Origin: Profundibacter sp033851955
GTDB taxonomy: Bacteria > Pseudomonadota > Alphaproteobacteria > Rhodobacterales > Rhodobacteraceae
Direction: 5' to 3'
Assembly: GCA_033851955.1 (NCBI GenBank)
Contig: JAWSVK010000020.1
Location: forward strand, 62,001-126,000
Length of the DNA stretch: 64,000 bases
This document shows, one piece after another, positions 25,948 through 35,394 of this stretch. The translations under genes and the position numbers were made by a program. Under the pieces are notes generated by a model. The model was not told the origin of the DNA. It saw nothing but the letters and a program-made list of their open reading frames with translations, and did not search any database. The first letter of the stretch is position 1; every line of letters starts with the position of its first letter.

Positions 25948-26125
25948 CACGTTCTCCTTTATCGTTTCACCCATCATACCATTGCCATCGATAAAGTAGG
26001 AATCACGCTTTGGTGTGGAATTGAAGCATTTCCCCGCCTGCCTCTCTTGCACAGGGCGCAAAATTAATGCACCAACACTCCAAGGCCCGAATGGGCGAAC
26101 CCTATTTGTAAATAAAGAAGCGGAT

Positions 26126-27103
26126 ATGACGATGGAAACCAACGGCAAACCAGATATGGAAATTTCAGTCCGCGAGGTGTTCGGCATCGACACTGACATG
26201 GTGGTCAAAGGCTATTCCGAGGCCAGCGACCGCGTGCCAGAACGGGACCCGACCTATAAATTCGACCCAGACACTACGATGGCCATCTTGGCAGGTTTTT
26301 CACACAACCGCCGCGTGATGATCCAAGGCTATCACGGCACGGGTAAATCCACCCATATTGAACAAGTCGCCAGTCGTTTGAACTGGCCCTGTGTGCGCGT
26401 CAATCTGGACAGCCACATCAGCCGGATCGATCTGATCGGCAAGGACGCGATCAAATTGCGTGACGGCAAACAGGTCACAGAATTCCAAGAGGGCATCCTG
26501 CCATGGGCGCTGCGCACCAACACCGCCATCGTGTTTGACGAATATGACGCGGGCCGTGCCGATGTGATGTTCGTGATCCAGCGCGTGCTGGAAGTGGACG
26601 GCAAACTGACCCTGCTGGACCAAAACAAAGTCATCACCCCGCACCCGCAGTTCCGTCTGTTTGCGACCGCCAACACGGTTGGCTTGGGTGACACCACAGG
26701 GCTCTATCACGGCACCCAACAGATCAATCAGGGCCAGATGGACCGTTGGTCATTGGTGGCGACATTGAACTACCTGTCGCATGACGCTGAAACCCAGATC
26801 GTGTTGTCAAAGAACCCCGTTTACAACACCGACAGCGGGCGCAAAACCGTCAGCCAGATGGTGACCCTCGCCGACCTGACCCGCACGGCGTTTATGAACG
26901 GTGATTTGTCGACAGTGATGTCGCCACGCACAGTGATCACATGGGCCCAAAACGCATCAATCTTCCGCGACGTTGGCTATGCGTTCCGTCTGTCGTTCCT
27001 GAATAAATGTGATGAACTTGAGCGCCAAACGGTTGCCGAATTCTATCAGCGTTGTTTCGATGAGGAACTGCCGGAATCAGCGGCCAGCATGAGCATGGGG
27101 TGA
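26126..27103 (+). CDS. cobS: cobaltochelatase subunit CobS
   Basis: AAA+ ATPase subunit of the aerobic CobNST cobaltochelatase that inserts cobalt into hydrogenobyrinic acid a,c-diamide. Walker A GYHGTGKST at residues 68-76, Walker B AIVFDEYDAGRADV, and the sensor region LFATANTVGLGDTTGLYHGT are plain. ATG at 26126 gives ISVREVFGIDTDM near the N-terminus as in relatives; an upstream open frame to 26015 is ignored. In relatives cobT usually follows directly; here a 123-bp gap and an unrelated ORF come between. Confidence 0.97.
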   Translation: MTMETNGKPDMEISVREVFGIDTDMVVKGYSEASDRVPERDPTYKFDPDTTMAILAGFSHNRRVMIQGYHGTGKSTHIEQVASRLNWPCVRVNLDSHISRIDLIGKDAIKLRDGKQVTEFQEGILPWALRTNTAIVFDEYDAGRADVMFVIQRVLEVDGKLTLLDQNKVITPHPQFRLFATANTVGLGDTTGLYHGTQQINQGQMDRWSLVATLNYLSHDAETQIVLSKNPVYNTDSGRKTVSQMVTLADLTRTAFMNGDLSTVMSPRTVITWAQNASIFRDVGYAFRLSFLNKCDELERQTVAEFYQRCFDEELPESAASMSMG

Positions 27104-27226
27104 GGGCACCATCAGGTAAGGACAATGAAATGCATCTTGGACTGATAGGCTGGCCAACCATATGCCGATTTAAAGCATGTCGCTACAGGTGTTCAGATTG
27201 CCATGCATTCTTTTGGGACTTGAACG

Positions 27227-27808
27227 ATGAACAGGCCTGACAAAAATCTGACTTGGCGCTTCAGCCCCACACCGGAGTTGGCGCGGGTGTTCGTAGTCGT
27301 TGGCTTGTTTGCGCTGTTAACTTCAACCGACCTCCGGGCAGAGGTTCCTCTTCCTACAGCGCAGATAGCGACGCAAAGTAATATTGATCCTGCTGCAATT
27401 ATTTCAGATACACCCCTAAGATTCTGTGCCGCACTGTATTTCGCAGCAGAATATCCTTTCGAACGCTATGGAGCGTCCCCTCACTATTCAGAAGATGCAA
27501 CTGGCAAGAATTTTGTAGACCGTCGGCGCTTTTCGATCCGTATGGCTACAGATCTCGAAGCACCTGCAGGGTACAATCACAGAGAAGGGCGTGGATATGT
27601 CATTACGCATAGCCATGAATTTCTCAAGGAGATAGACCGCAATATCTTGAATGGTTATGATCTGGAAACTTGTACTACGAAATTATGTGATCCGTTTGCG
27701 GGCTTTTATGCTTTAGAGTTTCAAAGTTGCAATGCCCTGACTGACTCACTTGGGTTTGGTCATTGGATGGATACACGAACAAATTACAACGATTGGCCGC
27801 CGCAATGA
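27227..27808 (+). CDS. orphan exported protein lodged between cobS and cobT
   Basis: 193 residues with a hydrophobic N-terminal segment (VFVVVGLFALLTSTDLRA) that looks like a signal peptide or anchor after a 20-residue polar lead. The rest shows Cys pairs (FCAALYF, TCTTKLCDPF) and aromatic-rich stretches (YPFERYGASPHY) but no motif I know. It is visibly more A/T-rich than cobS and cobT. Its stop overlaps the cobT ATG (ATGA), so it now sits in the cobS-cobT transcript and may help or hinder cobT translation. Likely an acquired gene; function unknown. Confidence 0.65.
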   Translation: MNRPDKNLTWRFSPTPELARVFVVVGLFALLTSTDLRAEVPLPTAQIATQSNIDPAAIISDTPLRFCAALYFAAEYPFERYGASPHYSEDATGKNFVDRRRFSIRMATDLEAPAGYNHREGRGYVITHSHEFLKEIDRNILNGYDLETCTTKLCDPFAGFYALEFQSCNALTDSLGFGHWMDTRTNYNDWPPQ

Positions 27809-29679
27809 ACAAACCAACCGATAACCCCGCTGATCCGTTTAAAAAGGCATTGGCCGAAGCCACCAAAGTGATGGCCGATGACTCAGAATTGTCAGTCACC
27901 TTTACGGTGGACCCAGCAGGCGCCACGGCAGACACAGTACGCCTGCCCCAAGTGACGCGCCGCATGACCCGCGACGAGGTTTTGCTGGCCCGCGGTACCG
28001 CTGATGCGCTCGCCCTGCGTCACAAGCATCACGACCTAACCACCCACGCACGCTATGCGCCCCAAGGTGATCTGGCCCGTGGTATCTACGAAGCTATGGA
28101 AAACGCCCGTTGTGAGGCGGTCGGCGCCCGCGAAATGCCCGGCACCTTGGGCAATATTGACGCCAAAATCGCTGTTGAAGCCGAAAAACGCGGCTATAGC
28201 CAAATCACCACGCAAATCGACGCCCCTATGGCGGCGGCAGCGGGTTATCTGGTGCGCCATTTGGCGACGGGGCGCGACCTGCCTGAGGGCGCGCAAAACG
28301 TGATGGAGCTGTGGCAAGATTTTATGACCGAAAAGGCTGGCGGCACGCTGACGGAATTGCAAGACTCGCTGGCCGATCAAGCTGACTTTGCCAAGTTTGC
28401 ACGCCAAGTGATTGCCGATCTGGGCTATGCCGATCAATTGGGCGATGATCCTGACAATGAGGATGATAAATCCGACGATCAGGCCGAAGACAGTGAAGAC
28501 GAGGACGAAAACCCAGACAGTCAAGGCGAAGACCAAGAACAGGAAGACGCCGACGCCAACCCAGAGCAGTCCCAAGACGAGCAACAAGACCAATCCCAAG
28601 CGCAAGTGTCGATGGATGACATGGCCGAAATGGAACAAGGCGAAGAGGCAGAAATGCCCGAAGGCGACGCCCCGATGGAGCCTCCGGCCCCTGCCCCTGT
28701 TTCAGATGCTGATCCGAACTATCAGGTCTATAGCACTGATTACGATGAAGAAATTCGCGCCGAAGATTTGGCCGAAACCGCAGAATTGGAGCGGCTTCGC
28801 GCTTATCTGGACCAACAGCTGGAGCCATTAAAAGGCGCCGTGTCACGGCTGGCGAACCGTTTGCAGCGCCGTTTGCAGGCCCAGCAAAACCGCTCATGGG
28901 AATTTGATCTGGAAGAAGGCACGTTGGATGCGGGTCGCCTGGCGCGGGTGATTGCCAACCCGACCACGCCACTGTCGTTCAAGCAGGAAAAAGACACTGA
29001 ATTTCGCGACACATGTGTGACCCTGTTGATCGACAATTCAGGGTCCATGCGCGGGCGTCCGATCTCTATTGCGGCGATCTGTGCCGATGTTTTGGCGCGT
29101 ACCTTGGAGCGTTGTCAGGTTAAAGTCGAGATTTTGGGCTTTACCACACGGGCATGGAAAGGCGGCCAAAGCCGCGAGCAATGGTTGGCAAGCGGGCGCG
29201 AGCAAACGCCGGGTCGTTTGAATGATCTGCGCCACATCATCTATAAATCTGCCGACGCGCCTTGGCGCCGGGTGCGGCCCAATCTGGGCTTGATGATGAA
29301 AGAGGGTCTGCTAAAGGAAAACATAGATGGCGAGGCGCTGGAATGGGCGCACCGTCGCATGGTTGGCCGCCCAGAGGCGCGCAAAATTCTGATGGTGATT
29401 TCGGACGGCGCGCCAGTGGATGATTCCACACTGTCAGTTAACCCCGCAAATTACTTGGAAAAACACCTGCGCGACGTGATTGCGATGGTCGAAAAACGCA
29501 AAGCCGTTGAACTGCTGGCGATCGGTATTGGTCACGACGTAACCCGTTATTACGACCGCGCCGTGACCATCACTGATGTCGAGCAATTGGCCGGTGCAAT
29601 GACTGAACAATTGGCGTCACTGTTTGACAGTGATCCGCGCGCTCGCGCTCGGGTGATGGGTATGAAACGGGCCAGCTGA
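27805..29679 (+). CDS. cobT: cobaltochelatase subunit CobT
   Basis: 624-residue partner of CobS. N-terminal CobT domain, a long acidic Asp/Glu/Gln-rich linker (about residues 215-310), and a C-terminal von Willebrand A domain with MIDAS motif DNSGSMRG near residue 409 and the ISDGAPVDDSTL stretch. Together with CobN (not in the window) CobST makes the aerobic-pathway chelatase, so the organism should make cobalamin aerobically. ATG at 27805 begins MNKPTDNPADPFKKAL, as in relatives. Overlaps the upstream orphan by four bases. Confidence 0.97.
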   Translation: MNKPTDNPADPFKKALAEATKVMADDSELSVTFTVDPAGATADTVRLPQVTRRMTRDEVLLARGTADALALRHKHHDLTTHARYAPQGDLARGIYEAMENARCEAVGAREMPGTLGNIDAKIAVEAEKRGYSQITTQIDAPMAAAAGYLVRHLATGRDLPEGAQNVMELWQDFMTEKAGGTLTELQDSLADQADFAKFARQVIADLGYADQLGDDPDNEDDKSDDQAEDSEDEDENPDSQGEDQEQEDADANPEQSQDEQQDQSQAQVSMDDMAEMEQGEEAEMPEGDAPMEPPAPAPVSDADPNYQVYSTDYDEEIRAEDLAETAELERLRAYLDQQLEPLKGAVSRLANRLQRRLQAQQNRSWEFDLEEGTLDAGRLARVIANPTTPLSFKQEKDTEFRDTCVTLLIDNSGSMRGRPISIAAICADVLARTLERCQVKVEILGFTTRAWKGGQSREQWLASGREQTPGRLNDLRHIIYKSADAPWRRVRPNLGLMMKEGLLKENIDGEALEWAHRRMVGRPEARKILMVISDGAPVDDSTLSVNPANYLEKHLRDVIAMVEKRKAVELLAIGIGHDVTRYYDRAVTITDVEQLAGAMTEQLASLFDSDPRARARVMGMKRAS

Positions 29680-29699
29680 CGCTGGGCTTTATTTTTAAT

Positions 29700-29740
29700 G
29701 CCTCCGGCGGGGATATTTTAAAAAAGAAGAAGGGCAAGGG
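29700..29740 (+). repeat. dispersed intergenic repeat A, copy 2
   Basis: GCCTCCGGCGGGGATATTTT followed by an A-rich stretch and AAGAAG, matching the copies at 5124-5162 (minus) and 47169-47210. It runs straight into the start of the aminopeptidase gene, so its AAGAAGGGCAAGGG end supplies the ribosome site. Confidence 0.6.
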
Positions 29741-31537
29741 ATGTTTCAAAGCTTTGAGGTGACATCGCGGCCCGAAAAGGGGCTAAAGCGGCTGGCGTTG
29801 TTGCGGGCGCAAATGACAGCCGATGCGTTGGACGGGTTTTTGGTGCCCCGCGCCGATGCGCATCAAGGCGAATATGTTGCCCCAAGGGATGCGCGCCTGT
29901 CTTGGTTGACGGGCTTTACTGGATCGGCGGGATTTTGTGCAGTTGTGGCGACACAGGCAGGTGTTTTCGTTGATGGGCGCTACCGAACCCAGATAAAAAC
30001 CCAGGTTGATTTGGCGCATTTCACGCCGGTTGATTGGCCTGAAAACCAATTAGGAGATTGGTTGAAAGAGGCATTACCGCAGGGCGGTACTGTCGGGTTT
30101 GATGCTTGGTTGCACACTCAAACCGAATTGGACAAGTTGGAAAAGCAGTTGGTGGGGAGCGGCATTTCCATGCGTCCCTGTGACAATCTGGTGGACCGGA
30201 TATGGACGGATCGTCCTGCAATGCCCAATGGCAAGATCATCGACCATCCCATTGAATTTTCGGGCGAAACATCTTTGGCCAAACGCACACGGCTTGCAAA
30301 GGCAATTTCTGCAAACGGGGAACAGGCCGCCGTGATCACCCTGCCTGACAGCATTTGTTGGTTGCTCAATATTCGTGGCAGCGATGTTGAGCGCAACCCG
30401 GTTGTGCAGGCCTTTGCCATCCTACAGGTTGACGGCAAAGTTGACCTGTTCACCACCCCTGAGAAAGCTGACGATATTACGTTTGGGCCTGACATTTTGC
30501 TGCAGGATTGGGACGCGTTTACCTCTGCATTACAGGCCCTGAAAGGCCCTGTAAGAGTCGATCAGGACACCGCCCCTATTAAAGTGGGCAACATTTTACG
30601 CGACGCGGGGATTGAGGTTGTTGGCGGCCAAGACCCTTGCGTCCTGCCAAAGGCTTGCAAAAACCTGACCGAGATCGCTGGCGCACGCGCAGCGCATTTG
30701 CGCGACGGGGTGGCAATGGTGCGATTTTTGGCTTGGCTGGATCGCGAGGCCAATAAAGGTGAATTGTCCGAAATTGAGGTGGTGCAAAAGCTTGAAGGGT
30801 TTCGCACGGCCGGCAACGCATTGCGCGAGATCAGTTTTGAGACAATTTGCGGGGCTGGCCCCAACGGTGCGATCATGCATTACCGTGTCAATGAAGACAG
30901 CAACCGTTCTGTAAGCTCTGGTGAGATGCTGTTGATCGACAGTGGAGGGCAATATCAGGACGGCACCACCGACATCACCCGAACAGTGGCTGTGGGCGAC
31001 GTAGGAGTTGAGGAAAAGGCCTGCTTTACCCGCGTTCTGCAAGGTATGATTGCGATATCACGGGCGCGCTTTCCAAACGGTTTGGCGGGCCGCGATCTGG
31101 ACCCATTGGCGCGGTATCCTTTGTGGTTGGCGGGGCTGGATTTCAATCACGGCACGGGGCACGGGGTTGGCTCGTACCTGTCGGTTCACGAGGGCCCGCA
31201 GCGCATTTCCAAGATTTCCGACGTGAAGCTTGAAACAGGCATGATCCTGTCAAATGAGCCCGGTTATTACCGTGAAGGCGCCTTTGGTATCCGGATCGAA
31301 AACCTAATTGTGGTGCAACAGGCTCCGCCCCTGAAAGGCGCCGATAAGCGCGAAATGTTGACCTTTGAAACATTGACCTATGTGCCGATAGACCGGCATT
31401 TGATTTCTGTGGAAATGCTCAGTGTTGGCGAGCGCGATTGGCTAAATGCCTACCACGCCAAAACACTTGAACTTCTGGGGCCGCTGGTTGAGCGCGATGT
31501 GCGCGATTGGTTGGTTTGTGCCTGTGCTACTTTGTAG
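29741..31537 (+). CDS. pepP: Xaa-Pro aminopeptidase (three-domain, M24B)
   Basis: 598-residue aminopeptidase P, which removes an N-terminal residue before proline. Two creatinase-like N-terminal domains (with FLVPRADAHQGEYV and WLTGFTGSAG) precede the pita-bread catalytic domain. Metal ligands are visible: the two Asp of LLIDSGGQYQDGTTDITR, His in HGTGHGVGSYLSVHEGP, Glu in SNEPGYY and Glu in IRIENLIVV. The length matches the long bacterial/eukaryotic form rather than E. coli PepP. Cytoplasmic. A repeat A element forms its leader. Confidence 0.95.
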   Translation: MFQSFEVTSRPEKGLKRLALLRAQMTADALDGFLVPRADAHQGEYVAPRDARLSWLTGFTGSAGFCAVVATQAGVFVDGRYRTQIKTQVDLAHFTPVDWPENQLGDWLKEALPQGGTVGFDAWLHTQTELDKLEKQLVGSGISMRPCDNLVDRIWTDRPAMPNGKIIDHPIEFSGETSLAKRTRLAKAISANGEQAAVITLPDSICWLLNIRGSDVERNPVVQAFAILQVDGKVDLFTTPEKADDITFGPDILLQDWDAFTSALQALKGPVRVDQDTAPIKVGNILRDAGIEVVGGQDPCVLPKACKNLTEIAGARAAHLRDGVAMVRFLAWLDREANKGELSEIEVVQKLEGFRTAGNALREISFETICGAGPNGAIMHYRVNEDSNRSVSSGEMLLIDSGGQYQDGTTDITRTVAVGDVGVEEKACFTRVLQGMIAISRARFPNGLAGRDLDPLARYPLWLAGLDFNHGTGHGVGSYLSVHEGPQRISKISDVKLETGMILSNEPGYYREGAFGIRIENLIVVQQAPPLKGADKREMLTFETLTYVPIDRHLISVEMLSVGERDWLNAYHAKTLELLGPLVERDVRDWLVCACATL

Positions 31538-31601
31538 CGTGCAATTTGCTAAACGGATGTGTTAGGGTCGCTGTTCACCAACCGTCAAAGGGGCGCAACA
31601 C

Positions 31602-31943
31602 ATGTCAGATCATATCAAAATCAGCAAAGCCAACACCAAATGGGTCGTCAGAGCTGGCGGCGCGGTTTTGGGTGAAAGCAATGACGCGCTGGAATTGGTT
31701 GAGGGCGATTACAAACCAGTTATCTATTTTCCGCGCAGCGATATTGCGATGGCGTTTTTGGATTCAACCTCAAAATCGACCCATTGCCCGCATAAGGGTG
31801 ACGCAAGCTACCACTCGATTCAAACCAAAAGTGTGGTTTTGGAGAACGCGGTTTGGTCATATGAAAACCCGTTGGATGGCGTTGCGCAGATAAAGGGTTA
31901 TTTGGCGTTTGATCCAAAGCTGGTGACAGTGGAAGAACTGTAG
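31602..31943 (+). CDS. DUF427 family protein
   Basis: 113-residue protein of the DUF427 family. Landmarks: VYFPRSDIAM-type strand (VIYFPRSDIAMAFL), CPHKGDASYHSI, and AVWSYENPLDGVAQIKGYLAFDP. Members are small beta-rich cytoplasmic proteins whose function is not established as far as I know. ATG at 31602 follows a GGGGCG stretch. It is convergent with clcA across repeat B copy 2. Confidence 0.9.
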   Translation: MSDHIKISKANTKWVVRAGGAVLGESNDALELVEGDYKPVIYFPRSDIAMAFLDSTSKSTHCPHKGDASYHSIQTKSVVLENAVWSYENPLDGVAQIKGYLAFDPKLVTVEEL

Positions 31944-31952
31944 CCGCGCAAA

Positions 31953-31977
31953 ATTCATCAAGCCTTACGGCTTTCTT
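31953..31977 (-). repeat. dispersed hairpin repeat B, copy 2
   Basis: Minus-strand reading GAAGAAAGCCGTAAGGCTTGATGA, stem AAGCC/GGCTT (31960-31964 with 31969-31973). It lies between the convergent DUF427 and clcA genes, and a second GTGATGAGCGG segment nearer clcA is in opposite orientation, so the whole 31953-32035 stretch may fold. Confidence 0.6.
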
Positions 31978-32035
31978 CATTCGCCACTCTAGGCCGCTAT
32001 CGAGCGAAGAACGCAGCGCGTGATGAGCGGCCCGT

Positions 32036-33736
32036 TTAGGAGTGCTCCTCGGCTGTGACCGCCGCCAATGCGCGATTATAGGTGCGCAATGCATCCACTT
32101 GAAACAACGCCCCCCACAGCTCGGGCGCATCCCCCTCGCCGCCCAACGTCACAACCGGAATGAACATATGCGCCGTGGTGTCAAACAGCGGCATAGCTTG
32201 CTCCAACGTAGCATTGCCATCAATATAAGTGCCCTGCCCGATCAGCTGCCAACAAGCATCTTCATCCGCGGCCCCTTCGCCGCCTTTTTCACGCATCACG
32301 CTGGCCACGCGGCACATCGACAAAAGATAGGCCTGCGGTCCCGCCGCCAAATGAACATTGCGCCGTTCAAGCAGGGTCAAAAAGAACGACCGATCCACCA
32401 TCCGGCTGGCCAATGCCGTGGACAGTGACACGGCCACCATCACCGCCAAACCGGTTTGCCAATCGCCCGTCAACTCGAACACAATCAACGTGGTCGAGAT
32501 CGGCGCGCCCAACACGGCCGCCGCAACAGCACCCATACCCGCCAGCGCATAGATGGTTTCTGACCCCGACACATTTGGAAAAATCGCAGTCGCGATTAAG
32601 CCAAACGCCAATCCTGTCAGCGCCCCCACCATCAAGGATGGCGAGAATATTCCACCGCCCATGCGACCTGCCATGGTGATCGACACGGCAACCACCTTAA
32701 GCACCGCGAACACAATCACTTGGTAAAACAGCAAATCACCCGTCAGCGCCCGCGACGTGGTTTCATAGCCAACCCCAATAATATGCGGGAAACCAATCGC
32801 CAAAGTGCCAAGCATCGCCCCAGCCACCGCCGGCCGCAGCCAACGTGGCATTTTGGTCTTGGCTTGGAAATAGCTGCCCAGATCATCTGCCCAAAACACT
32901 GATTTCATAAGCAACACAGCCACAACACCACAGACAGCCCCAAGCATCAAAAACGCCGGCAACTCGACATAAAATGCCAAGGCGCCGCCCACGGGCAGGC
33001 TAAATTCCGTCACATCACCCAGATGCACGCGGCTGATCACCGTGCCCGCCACTGATGCAATCACAATCGGCGCAAAAGCGTGCACAGCAAAATGGCGCAA
33101 AACCACCTCAAGCGCGAACAACGCACCTGCGATCGGCGCGTTGAACGACACCGAAACCGCCGCCGCCACCGCACAACCCAACAGGTCGCGCCCGGTAATG
33201 CCATTGGCGTGGATGCGGTTGGAAACCCAGCTGGAGATAACCGACGCCAAATGCACCACTGGCCCCTCGCGCCCAGAAGACCCGCCTGATGCCAGTGTGA
33301 TCATTGACGCCACGGCTGAGGCAAGACCCTCTTTTTGCTCGACCCGCCCGTCGTGCATCGCCGCCCCCTCGATGACATCCGCCACTGAACGCACCGCTCC
33401 GTCATCGGTAAACCTGTTCAAGATCAACCCGACAACCAACCCGCCTGCAATCGGGATCACCAACACCCAATACCATTGCAGCGTCCCCGCAAACGAATGC
33501 AGCATATGTAAATCTTCGGCCCCATAAAGCCAGCTTTGCAGCGCACTAATCCCTTTCCGAAACCCCAGCGCCGCATAGCCCGACGCGATGCCAATTGCCA
33601 AAGCTATAAACCAGAATTGCACCTGACTGGGGCCATGGCTGCGCATCACCCGCCTTGCCTGTATCACACCGTCGCGCATCTCTTGCACAATGCGTGTCAC
33701 CGCTGTTTTCTCTGCACTCATCCTGCCTGATCCCAT
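32036..33736 (-). CDS. CLC family chloride channel/transporter
   Basis: 566-residue integral membrane protein of the CLC family. The selectivity motifs are seen: GSSGREGPVV with the gating Glu157, and GGGIFSPSL. About ten or more hydrophobic helices are present. The C-terminal 120 residues form a soluble region that only loosely recalls a CBS pair. Whether it is a Cl-/H+ exchanger or channel is not decided here. ATG at 33736 was kept; an ATG at 33721 with GGCAGG directly before it is possible. It is divergent from the FAD oxidase gene across 72 bp. Confidence 0.92.
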   Translation of the reverse strand: MGSGRMSAEKTAVTRIVQEMRDGVIQARRVMRSHGPSQVQFWFIALAIGIASGYAALGFRKGISALQSWLYGAEDLHMLHSFAGTLQWYWVLVIPIAGGLVVGLILNRFTDDGAVRSVADVIEGAAMHDGRVEQKEGLASAVASMITLASGGSSGREGPVVHLASVISSWVSNRIHANGITGRDLLGCAVAAAVSVSFNAPIAGALFALEVVLRHFAVHAFAPIVIASVAGTVISRVHLGDVTEFSLPVGGALAFYVELPAFLMLGAVCGVVAVLLMKSVFWADDLGSYFQAKTKMPRWLRPAVAGAMLGTLAIGFPHIIGVGYETTSRALTGDLLFYQVIVFAVLKVVAVSITMAGRMGGGIFSPSLMVGALTGLAFGLIATAIFPNVSGSETIYALAGMGAVAAAVLGAPISTTLIVFELTGDWQTGLAVMVAVSLSTALASRMVDRSFFLTLLERRNVHLAAGPQAYLLSMCRVASVMREKGGEGAADEDACWQLIGQGTYIDGNATLEQAMPLFDTTAHMFIPVVTLGGEGDAPELWGALFQVDALRTYNRALAAVTAEEHS

Positions 33737-33808
33737 TTTGGCGTTTGCGGCCTTTCACAGCCTCACAGCATCGTCTAATCTGCGTTCAACTTTGAAAACG
33801 GGGCCAGT

Positions 33809-35179
33809 ATGACCATTCAATCAGCAATCGAAGCACTTTCATTCTTAGGCGATCGTTTGACCCTATCCAAGTCCGATCTCGAAGCGCATGGTGCATCCGA
33901 AACCCATTTCGCCGCTGCCCCGCCTGATGCCGTGGCCTATCCGCGCAACACGGACGAGGTATCGCAGATCGTGAAGACCTGCGTTGCAAATGATTGTCCC
34001 GTTATACCCTATGGCGCTGGCACCTCGCTTGAGGGCAACACCTCTGCTGTTCTGGGAGGCATAACCATCGACATGGGGCAAATGAAACGTGTCCTGACCG
34101 TGAACGCCAAGGACATGGATGTGGTGATCCAACCCGGCTTAACCCGCGAGGAATTGAACACGGAATTGCGCGCCACGGGGCTGTTCTTTCCGGTTGACCC
34201 GGGGGCCAACGCCTCGCTCGGCGGCATGGCCTCGACACGGGCCAGCGGCACCACAGCAGTGCGGTACGGCACCATGCGTGACAATGTTTTGGCGCTTGAG
34301 GTCGTGCTGGCCGATGGGCGCATCATCCGCACCGGGTCACGGGCGCGCAAATCATCGGCAGGCTATGATCTGACGGCGCTGTTTGTGGGGGCAGAAGGCA
34401 CGCTTGGAGTCATCACCGAGTTGACGCTGAAGCTACAAGGCCAACCCGAGGCGGTGTCCTCGGCGGTGTGTTCATTTACGGCTATCGATGCTGCGGTCAA
34501 TGCGGTCATTGCCACCATCCAAATGGGCATCCCAATGGCACGGATCGAGTTCATTGACGCCGAAACCACACGCGCGTGCAACGCTTATTCAAACGCTGAC
34601 ATGCCCCAAGTGCCACACCTTATGGTCGAGTTCCACGGATCAGACGCAGGCGTCGCAGAACAGGCCACGCAGTTTGGCGAGATTGTTGAGGACATGGGGG
34701 GAACGGGGTTCAAGTGGTCGTCAAAAGCCGAAGAACGCACAGCGCTTTGGGACATGCGCCACAAAGCCTATTACGCCTGCTTGGCCCTGCGAAAAGGCGC
34801 AACGGCGGTGGTCACAGACGTCTGCGTACCAATTTCGCGTCTGGCAGAAGCGGTGGAAACCAGCCGCCATGACATCGCCCAAAGCGGCCTTCAAGGCCCC
34901 ATTCTGGGCCACGTTGGCGATGGCAATTACCACGCGATCCTATTGGTCGAACCGGGCAACAAAGCCGAGATGGAAATCGCCAAAGGCCTATCAAACCGGA
35001 TGGTCGAACGGGCGCTGGAAATGGGCGGCACAGCCACGGGTGAGCATGGTATCGGAATGGGAAAACTGGGTTATATGCAGGCTGAACATGGCGATGCCTG
35101 GGGTGTGATGGGTGAATTAAAACAAGCACTTGATCCAAAAAACATGCTAAATCCCGCCAAAGTTGTGAGGGTCGACTGA
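33809..35179 (+). CDS. FAD-linked 2-hydroxyacid dehydrogenase (GlcD/D-LDH type)
   Basis: 456-residue flavoenzyme of the VAO/PCMH family. The N-terminal FAD domain has VIPYGAGTSLEGNTSAVLGGITIDM, VDPGANASLGGMASTRASGTTAVRYGTM and GAEGTLGVITELTLKL; the C-terminal domain has HVGDGNYHAILL and ATGEHGIGMGKLGYM with conserved histidines. This is the D-lactate dehydrogenase (cytochrome) or glycolate oxidase GlcD type; glcE and glcF are absent nearby, so D-lactate or a related acid is more likely. No signal peptide. Substrate is inference. Confidence 0.9.
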   Translation: MTIQSAIEALSFLGDRLTLSKSDLEAHGASETHFAAAPPDAVAYPRNTDEVSQIVKTCVANDCPVIPYGAGTSLEGNTSAVLGGITIDMGQMKRVLTVNAKDMDVVIQPGLTREELNTELRATGLFFPVDPGANASLGGMASTRASGTTAVRYGTMRDNVLALEVVLADGRIIRTGSRARKSSAGYDLTALFVGAEGTLGVITELTLKLQGQPEAVSSAVCSFTAIDAAVNAVIATIQMGIPMARIEFIDAETTRACNAYSNADMPQVPHLMVEFHGSDAGVAEQATQFGEIVEDMGGTGFKWSSKAEERTALWDMRHKAYYACLALRKGATAVVTDVCVPISRLAEAVETSRHDIAQSGLQGPILGHVGDGNYHAILLVEPGNKAEMEIAKGLSNRMVERALEMGGTATGEHGIGMGKLGYMQAEHGDAWGVMGELKQALDPKNMLNPAKVVRVD

Positions 35180-35204
35180 CTTCTATCGCCAAGGTGGGTT
35201 TTAT

Positions 35205-35213
35205 TGCTATAAT
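35205..35213 (+). promoter_or_regulatory. candidate extended -10 promoter
   Basis: TGCTATAAT: a perfect TATAAT with the TGn extension, about 180 bp upstream of the LuxR-hydrolase start. No good -35 is visible, which fits an extended -10 promoter. Assignment rests on sequence alone. Confidence 0.35.
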
Positions 35214-35318
35214 TTGAAACATTGGTCAAATCTGATTGGTCCTCCGCCCAAATAATGCTAGCAATACCTATTAGTTGGTTCAAAAAAATCCATTTCAATT
35301 CACCTTTGCAATTGCCGC

Positions 35319-35331
35319 GCCCAAATTGGGC
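35319..35331. promoter_or_regulatory. operator-like palindrome upstream of LuxR-hydrolase gene
   Basis: GCCCAA-A-TTGGGC, perfect 6-bp half sites around one base, 63 bp before the start codon. A candidate site for the fusion regulator itself or another dimeric repressor. Confidence 0.4.
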
Positions 35332-35394
35332 TGCAGTTTCGTATGCGCAGAGATCACGAAATAAAATCGAATTCATAAACAGGTAAAGCGCTAC

